Assembly: GCA_023055355.1 (NCBI GenBank)
Contig: JALJCS010000052.1
Location: 1,381,501 to 1,445,500 of the forward strand
Origin: Agelaius tricolor
Lineage: Eukaryota > Chordata > Aves > Passeriformes > Icteridae
Direction: 5' to 3'
Length of the DNA: 64,000 nucleotides
In this document: piece after piece, positions 57,396 to 64,000 of the stretch
Numbering within the stretch: the first letter of the stretch is position 1
Layout: each line of letters starts with the position of its first letter
Notes under the pieces: generated by a model
What the model saw: only the letters and a program-made list of their open reading frames with translations
Told to the model about the DNA's origin: nothing
Database searches by the model: none
Made by a program: the position numbers and the translations under genes

Positions 57396-60300
57396 ATGGC
57401 TGGGGACACCGGGATGGCCGGGAAGGTGGCGCTGCTCCTGTGGGGTGAGTGCCCCGGGCACGGGCCTGACACCCCAGGGATGGGGAGGGGAGGGGGCACA
57501 GGGGGGCTGTGGGGTCCCCTGAGGTCCCCAATGCCAGCAGTGACAGTCCATGGTACCCACAGTAGACCTTGGTGTGCCTGGGGATGTAGGGTGGCTTTGG
57601 GGACAGGACGGGGGGGGGCAGGAATTTGGGGATGGGGATGTGGGGACAGGAATGTGGGGACTGGCACCTTTGGGCTCAGGTACCTCTGGGGATAGGGACA
57701 AGGGAACTGGGATGCAGGGGCAGAAAGCGACAAGAACGGTGAGGATGTGGCCTCAGGGATGGGATCATGGGGATGGGATCATGAGCTGGTGGGGGTGACC
57801 TGGGCCAGCATGGGCTGTGTCTGTGGTGTCCTTGTGCCTGGGGTGTCCACAGTGTCCCCATGTTCTGCCTCAGCCCAGGGTGGCCTCAGTGTCCCTGTTC
57901 CCAAGGTGTCTGTGCCACAGGGATTTGGTGCACAGGTGGCTGTGACACAGACATGTCCCCCTGCCTCTCCAAATCTTTTGGGGACCACCCACACACTTTC
58001 CCACAAGAAATGCTGTCCCAACAGGGACAGTTTGGGGACAGCCTCACACCCTGTACCCCATGTGCCTCTGTCCCTACAGTGCCACCCCCACCCAGCCCTG
58101 TCCCTTCTCCCTTCCAGCCCAGACCCTCGGCCTCGCTGGTGAGTCCTCAGGGGATGCCATGGCCCCACCCCACTGTCCCCAGCCCCACACTGGCCCTGGC
58201 AGGCTGGTGTCCCCTGTCACCCACAGGTGCCCAGACCACCCAGCTCCTGGTGGAGCCCCCCTGGAGGCCGGTGGTGCTGTGGGACCGGGTGACACTGACC
58301 TGCCAGGGCTCGGAAAGCGCCGGTGCCACCACCTGGTACAAGGACGGGCAGCGCTGGGGGCCAGAGGAACGCGACCGCCTCAGTGTCACTGAGAGTGGCA
58401 TCTACAAGTGTTACAGACCTGGCACTGGGCTCAGCCCCTCCGTGACAGTTTTACATGGTAAGAGGGGTTTGGGTGTCCCCAGCCTGGCACCCATGGACAT
58501 CCCAAGGGCTCTGGTTGGACTCTGCTCCATGGGTCACCTCCTGTTTTACCAGAGCCCATCCCCTGCTCTGGGGACAACCCAGAGCATCCCAGAGTCAGGA
58601 GATCTCTCCCTCAAAATGGGTGTCCCCTGCTGCCTCCTGGGTCCATCATGACCCTCCAGACACCCCTGGTGTGACAGGACCCTCTGTCCCCCAGACTGGC
58701 TGGTGCTGCAGGCGCCAGCACGGGCGCTGCTGGAGGGGGACACGGTGACACTGCGCTGCCGGAGCTGGCAGAACAAAGAGCTCAGAAGTGTGTACTTCTA
58801 CCATAAAGAGAAGCCACTGAAGGGGCCCCATGATGGGACTGAGCTGTCCCTGTCTCCTCTGCAGCTGCACCACAGCGGCCGCTACCACTGCAGGGGCTGG
58901 GTGGGTGCTGTGTTTCCACAGTGGAAGGAGTCGGAGAGGGTGACGGTGAAAGTGCACAGTGAGTGCAGGGATGGGGACAGGGAACCCCACATCCTCCAAG
59001 GGTATCCCCACCACTGCCTGAATCCTTCATCCCTCCCTTTACTCCTCCATGGGTCACCCTAAATTTCCCAAGTCCCTCTTGGTTTCCCCCATGACTGCCC
59101 AGTTCCCTGCCAGATCCCTCATCCCTCCCAATGCCCTCCCCAAGGCTCCCTGGATTCCCCACCCCTTCCAAGGTACCTGTTCCACCATCCAGTTTCCCTT
59201 CCTTCCCTGGGTCCACCCACCCATCTCTAAACCCCAAATCATTCCCTGAGGCTCCTCAGTCTCTCGTCTGGTTCCCCATCCCTGCCTGGGTCTCTCCCGC
59301 TTTCCATGGGACCTTGCCATTGTACCCAGGTCCCAACGTGCCTCCCAGGGTCTCCTTCTGCTCACTGGGATCATCTCTGCTCCCCTCCAATCCCCCTCTT
59401 TCCCCTCCCATGTCCCACACCGCTCCGGGGTCCCCAATCCCTCCTTTTTCCCTACCTCCCGCAGGGGTCCCGCTCTCGGGGGTGTCCCTGTTAGCACAGC
59501 CCCCCAGGGGACAGGTGGCACTCGGGGACAGCCTGGTGCTGAGCTGCACGGTGGCTGTGGGGACAGGTCCCCTGTCCTTCTCCTGGCACCGGGAGGGCTC
59601 GGGGGCACTGCTGGGCACCAGCCCCCACCTGCAGCTGCACCACGTTGGGGACAATGACAGCGGCCAGTACCGGTGCCGGGTCAGCGATGGGGACAGCGTG
59701 GCCGAGAGTGACCCCATGAATGTCACCATCCTGGGTGAGCAGGACCCTCGGGCTGGGGATGACCCCACCCATGGCACTCCCATCCCTCCTCGCCAGGTAC
59801 CAACAATGTCTGTGTCCCCACAGTGCCCGTGGCCAATGCCACCATCACCCCCGGTCCCCTGGCACACCAGGTTCATGCAGGTGACCCTGTGACCCTGCAC
59901 TGCTCTGTGCAGGTGGGCTCAGCCCCTGTCACCTTCACCTGGCTGCACAACAGGCAGGAGGTGGCCCAGGGTCCCCTCCTGGAGCTTGGGAATGTCAATG
60001 TGGGACATTTGGGCACCTACCAGTGCGTGGCCACCAACCAGCTGCGACAGGACGGGCACCGTGTGTTCCGGGCACTCAGCCCTGAGCTGGCACTGGAGGT
60101 GACAGCACAGCAACACAGGGAAACAGGTGGAGTCCCATGGGTAGTCACCAGGGAGTGCAGGACCTGTGGGGTGATGGGTGACCCTGATGTGTCTCCCTCT
60201 GTTTCTTGCAGTGGCCACAGGGGTCGGTGGGGCCCTTTTGCTGATGCTCCTGTTTGTGGGTGTCACTGTGGCCTGGTGTTGGTGGCACTGTGTGGGTGAG

Positions 60301-61104
60301 TGACAATGGGGGGACAGGGAGTCCCAGGGAGCTGTAGAGGCCCCCAGAATTGGTGAGCTTTTACTATTATATATTACCTATATTCACAATATAGGGCAGC
60401 ACCCACAGCCCCAAAATTGTGACCTTTGCTGGGAGGCCTCTGGGGTTTGGGGAGGTGCTGGAGGGTCGTGCAGGGATGCTGGGGGCTCTTTCAGGGGCCC
60501 TAGGGGTGTTTAGGGGGTCTCTGTCCCTGCTGGGATTTGGATTCTTGAGGCCGAATTGGTTGGGGGCCACTGAGGAGGTTCATAAATTCTGGAGGGCTTC
60601 CAGGATGCTTGGGGGGTCTGAGAGGAGTTGAAGGTCCCATGGGGGTTCTGGAATCTCGAGAGGGGTCAGGGCCCTGGGACCCCACAGTGACTCCTCCCCT
60701 CTTTCCTCTGCAGCTGCCAGGAAGAACCAGGAAAGGTGAGTGGGAGGCTCAAACCACACACTCCCTATTTTTCCCCAACCCCCAAGACCTCCCATTCCCC
60801 CCCCCCCCACATCCCCTTTGCTCCCTCAGGGCCCCCCCGGATCCCCCGGCCCCCCCAGAGGAGGGGGAGGTGCTGTACACCCACGTCATGGTCACCAAGA
60901 GGGCAGGGGGTGAGTACGGGGGGGACACACGCAGAGGGACACGTCACCCACCAGTGTCACCCCACCCAGATCCCACAGCCCATGTCTCTCGCAGCGTCCC
61001 CCCGTGCCACCACCCTCCAGGATCCCCAGGTGACCAACGCGGAGCTGCGGGGACCCCAGGGGCGACCATGGGAACCCGGTGACATCTACAGGAATGTGCT
61101 GTGA
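57396..61104 (+). CDS. FCRL-7: intact Fc-receptor-like transmembrane receptor with ITIM-like tail
   Basis: Ten exons join in frame (1,434 bp, 477 residues): 57396-57444, 58118-58138, 58227-58457, 58695-58958, 59465-59734, 59824-60126, 60212-60295, 60714-60735, 60830-60909, 60995-61104. Order: signal peptide (MAGDTGMAGKVALLLW plus a 21-bp second exon, the FcR hallmark), then four C2-type Ig domains with paired cysteines (RVTLTCQG/YKC, TVTLRCRSW/YHC, SLVLSCTV/YRC, PVTLHCSV/YQC). An uncharged membrane segment (GVGGALLLMLLFVGV) follows, then a short tail. The tail has EVLYTHVMV, fitting V-x-Y-x-x-V (ITIM; tyrosine codon 60,876), and ends DIYRNVL. A third site reads VTNAEL where an ITIM tyrosine would stand. 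The domains match mammalian FcR/FCRL domains 1-2. An inhibitory surface receptor on leukocytes, possibly Ig-binding, is inferred. The ligand is unknown. Confidence 0.9.
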
Positions 61105-62049
61105 CACTGGGGGGAACTGGGGGCACTGGGGATCCCCACCCATGGGCACCCACTCGTTTCTGTGCTGCCACTAAAAACTGCCCCAATCCCTCCCCATGGG
61201 GACACAAAGATGCCAAAGGGCTGAGAGAAGAACAATTTGCTGAAACAGCAATGAGAGAGAATGAAACCAACAGAAACAGCAACAAGGTTCAGAGTCCAAA
61301 GGATCAGAAAATGAATGATTTCCTGGGAAAGCCCCCAAAATGGAGGCAAATCCCAGATGATTGCCCCAGCACGTTTTCTCCACAACGGGAACCTGCAGGG
61401 CCCTGGACCTTCCTTGTTCTGAAGTGGCCTTCAGGAGGCTCTGGATTCTCTTGTCCTCTGTCCCAAAACCGCTCCTCTGCTGTGTTCCCCACACATGGAT
61501 GTCACAAAGGCCCTGGGGGGGTTCCAGAGTCTCCCCCTCTCCCAGGGGCAGTTGGGATCAGGCCATGGCACAGGGTGGGGTGTCAGAGACAGGAAAAGTT
61601 TGATGTCAGGAGACATTTTGGAACACCTGTGTGTGGAGGGCGTGGGTCAGGCCTTGCTTTTGGTGAGACAGGGCCCCATCTGTCCATCAGTCTGTCAGCC
61701 TTGGCACACTGGGGACAGCATGACACTCTGCCAAAGCCAGCCCCTGAGTGGCCAGGTGACCAGGAGTGCCAGCTGGGGAGAGGGCCCTTGGTGGCCCTAA
61801 TGGCTCAAAAGGCAGACCATGAGGTGGCCAACTCCCTGACCGTGTCTGCTCTTGGGTTGTCTGTCTCATCCACGCTGGAACCCAGGAGTTGGAAACTCAT
61901 TTAAATGAGAAATATCTGCCATGGAAAGTGGGAACATTCCTGGAATCGAAAGAAGACACACGTCTAAAATTTGTTTTAATTTCAAAAATGATGAGGCTTC
62001 CAGGCAAAAGTGTAAGAAAAGTAATAGGGCTCTTTACTAGGAAATTTTT
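61105..62049. repeat. downstream flank of FCRL-7, inverted relative to FCRL-5 and -6
   Basis: Reverse-oriented copy of 42,661-43,848 and 49,261-50,222. It presumably includes the FCRL-7 3' untranslated region. No canonical AATAAA was found within the first several hundred bases. Confidence 0.6.
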
Positions 62050-62520
62050 AAAGCAGAACAGAACAAACAACACAAACCCAGAACTTTCCCTCCCGCTCAG
62101 CGCTGTTGGTTTTTGTGGCAGTTATAACCGCGGCCAGCAGGGGGCGCTGCAGGGAGCACTCCCGGCCAGCAGGGGGCGACCCGCTCCAGCTCCATCCCCT
62201 CAGGGGCCATGGCGGCCTCGGCCGGGAGGGAGGAGGGCAAATTGCTCCTTTTGCAAACTCACGGCCACCAATCGGTCCCGGCACCACCACCGGCTGTGGG
62301 CAGGAGCTGCCAAGGCAGCAGGATGGATCCCAGTGCCCACTGGTAGCGTAGCAGCGTCCCAGGGCCAGGCACACGCCCTGCACAACACCCGCGACGGCTC
62401 TCCATGATCCCGAATGGGAGGAAGGAGGCGCCCGAGCTCAGGCAGGTTTTGGGTCCACAGCAGCACCTCTGGTGGCTTTGTGCCACAATTCCTGCCAACC
62501 CTCATCCTTTCACTCCTCTT
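62050..62520 (+). promoter_or_regulatory. GC-rich module with paired CTCF-core motifs, FCRL-7 side
   Basis: CTCF cores on the + strand at 62,133-62,147 (GCCAGCAGGGGGCGC) and 62,165-62,179 (last base A). It is the inverted copy of the modules at 42.2 and 48.8 kb and lies about 1 kb beyond the FCRL-7 stop codon. Confidence 0.7.
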
Positions 62521-63110
62521 TCCTTTTCCAGCCCCCGTACAGCAGCTCTGGGAATGTTGAATTGCCCTGCAATGTTGAGGAAAGCTGGTGCTCGGTGCTG
62601 ACTCTGCCAGAGCTCGTCCGGGGGCTCCAGAGCACGTTTGGAGTTCCTGCTCTTCCTGTGCCACTGCTGATCCCCACACAGTATTCACGGGGGTGGGGGA
62701 GGAGGAGGAGGAGGAGAGCAGAGCCACAGCCCCAAGGGCTCTGCAGCTGCACCTGGAGCACAGGGAGAGCCTGGGCTGGAAGCAGTGCCTTGGGAGGGCA
62801 AAATGGGGCAAAACTGCAGCTGGTTGGGCCAATGCCCTGTTCCGCTCTGGGAGCTCAGACTCTTAACGAGGTGTTGTAATTATAGCTGGAGTTACTGAAG
62901 TTCAGCCGTGCTCCTAAAGCATCCCTGTGCACAAACACAGGGCTCCGCTGGCTCTCACAGGGCTTTTGGGCTACACAAGGCAGTATTTGATACCATTTGG
63001 GGGTCAGATGCCCCCAGCTCAGCCCAACAAGAGCTTCCTTTATTGCCGGGAAGGTTTTTGCGTGTGCTGGGGATGATTCAGTGCCTGTGCCATGGCGAGG
63101 CCTGTCATCT
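62390..63110. repeat. inverted copy of 38,000-38,853
   Basis: Matches the 38-kb block in reverse, including the GGA-rich run at 62,690-62,720 and the MLLKHPCAQ frame (62,908-63,186), which is truncated relative to its partner. The protein family is not recognised. Confidence 0.65.
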
Positions 63111-64000
63111 CCTCCTCTGGAATGGAGCTTTTCCCGTTACAACGTCATCTCATGCTTGGCCAGTGCATGAGATGAGGCTGCAATGACTTGTGATACTCCC
63201 TCCATGCCAAGCACTGCTCCATTGTGGCACAGCTTCCCATCCATTGACCAGTCCATTGTTTCCCTCAAGGGTCAAATTCCCACCAGTTAAACCATAAGGT
63301 TTCCTTCATTGTCTGTTCTTCATTATCTTGTTGACACGCACAACAGCGGACCAAATATGGCAGGGCCTTTGACACCACTTTGGTCCTGACACACAGGCTC
63401 CTTGTCCCACTGCTGGCCTCCAGTGTGCTCAGCAAGATCTGGAACTGCACAGTGCTCTGCAACTGCACCTTCAGCACAGGGACCTTTCCAGCCTGGCCTG
63501 CCCTTGTTCCTCTGGCTCTGTGCACAAAACACGGCGTGGCAGAGAACGGCAGCAGGGGCCTGTGTGTCCCAGGGCCCCGGATTTGCTTCACCTCCACAGG
63601 CATGCGGGCAAAGTGAAGAAGCCAAACTGTTTATTCACGGAAGGCCAAGCAAAGGGAGGAGTGGTGAGGGAAGAAAGGGGATGGGCAGGGTCTGAGGGCT
63701 GGGGAGGCACGCAGTTGTCAACAGGCAGGGAGAAGGCAGGAGCTATGGCAACTTCCCACAGGCTCAGCTGTGCCAATCATCAGCTGTGCCTGAAGCTCCA
63801 GCTGGTCTCTCCTGGTCTCTTCTGGTCTCTCCAGGTGATCTCCTCTTCCATGGTGTCTTTAGGCCTTTTAGCAGCAATGGTTCTTCTGAGCCGCCAGATA
63901 AACGGAGTTCTGCAGATCTCTCCATGATTCTCTGCTGAAGCGCTATGTTCCTTTGGGAAGGGCTGTCATCTCTTCTCAGGCCTTGAAGGGCTGCAAGAGA
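63111..64000. other. unassigned right edge, possible 3' end of a - strand gene
   Basis: On the - strand an open stretch running from about 63,930 to 63,775 (RTPFIWRLRRTIAAKRPKD) ends in a stop. It is followed by AATAAA (complement of 63,630-63,635), which would fit a last exon and poly(A) signal of a gene lying mostly beyond the window. A four-fold 'ctggtctct' repeat lies at about 63,801-63,832. No family was recognised, so this is tentative. Confidence 0.3.

Noticed and set aside
60830..61104. ITAM in the FCRL-7 tail
   Set aside because: The two YxxV sites are about 50 residues apart, far beyond the 6-12 residue spacing of an ITAM. An ITIM-like reading of the first site is the better fit.
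20987..61104. Chicken Ig-like receptor (CHIR/LRC) genes instead of FCRL
   Set aside because: The 21-bp second signal exon and domain 1-2 sequences (RVTLTCQG, WYKDGQ; LLEGDTVTLRCRSW) match FcR/FCRL domains better than leukocyte receptor complex domains. The N-x-x-R membrane motif is shared with CHIR but is convergent or common to gamma-chain partners.
1..64000. CRISPR arrays, rRNA, tRNA genes or bacterial operons
   Set aside because: No regularly spaced direct repeats with unique spacers, no tRNA cloverleaf or rRNA segments were recognised, and gene structure is intron-containing vertebrate.

Overview
This window looks like a gene-dense, GC-rich piece of a bird genome, most likely a passerine. 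The case rests on a maestro heat-like repeat (MROH) gene of the multicopy avian type, an expanded family of Fc-receptor-like (FCRL) immunoglobulin-superfamily genes with vertebrate exon phases and GT-AG introns, and several endogenous retroviral elements. No bacterial operons, rRNA, tRNA or CRISPR arrays were seen.

Layout. 1-3,850: spacer repeats and a truncated FCRL copy (FCRL-1, +). 3,851-5,930: unassigned. About 6,030-11,690: an MROH gene (+) ending with a poly(A) signal. 11,763-20,986: a gammaretrovirus-like provirus on the - strand with both LTRs, primer binding site, polypurine tract, decayed gag-pro-pol and only a scrap of env. 20,987-28,001: a divergent pair, FCRL-2 (-, cut off by the provirus) and FCRL-3 (+, complete exon set but broken). 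29,651-33,044: a younger non-autonomous LTR element (+) that abuts FCRL-4 (-, truncated inside domain 3). 34,840-43,640: spacer repeats, three solo-LTR-like insertions and a CpG-rich stretch. 43,849-53,592: two directly repeated FCRL copies, FCRL-5 and FCRL-6 (both -). 57,396-61,104: FCRL-7 (+), whose ten exons join into an uninterrupted 477-residue reading frame. 61,105-64,000: inverted spacer repeats and an unassigned end.

How the parts relate. The FCRL copies share one exon plan: split signal peptide with a 21-bp second exon, four Ig domains, a transmembrane exon and three small cytoplasmic exons. They fall into two signalling designs. FCRL-6 and FCRL-7 have an uncharged membrane segment and keep an ITIM-like tyrosine. 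FCRL-3 and FCRL-5 carry an Asn-x-x-Arg motif in the membrane segment and have lost the tail tyrosines. This is the pattern expected of paired inhibitory and activating receptors, although only FCRL-7 is plainly intact. The FCRL-2/FCRL-3 and FCRL-6/FCRL-7 divergent pairs are inverted copies of one another. A pair of CTCF-core motifs sits roughly 1 kb beyond the 3' end of each of the last three genes. Two proviruses and one LTR lie exactly at places where the flanking duplicated sequence changes identity, so retroelements appear to mark the rearrangement joints of this cluster.

All coordinates were read by eye. Splice sites are inferred from GT-AG consensus, phase and comparison among the copies inside the window.
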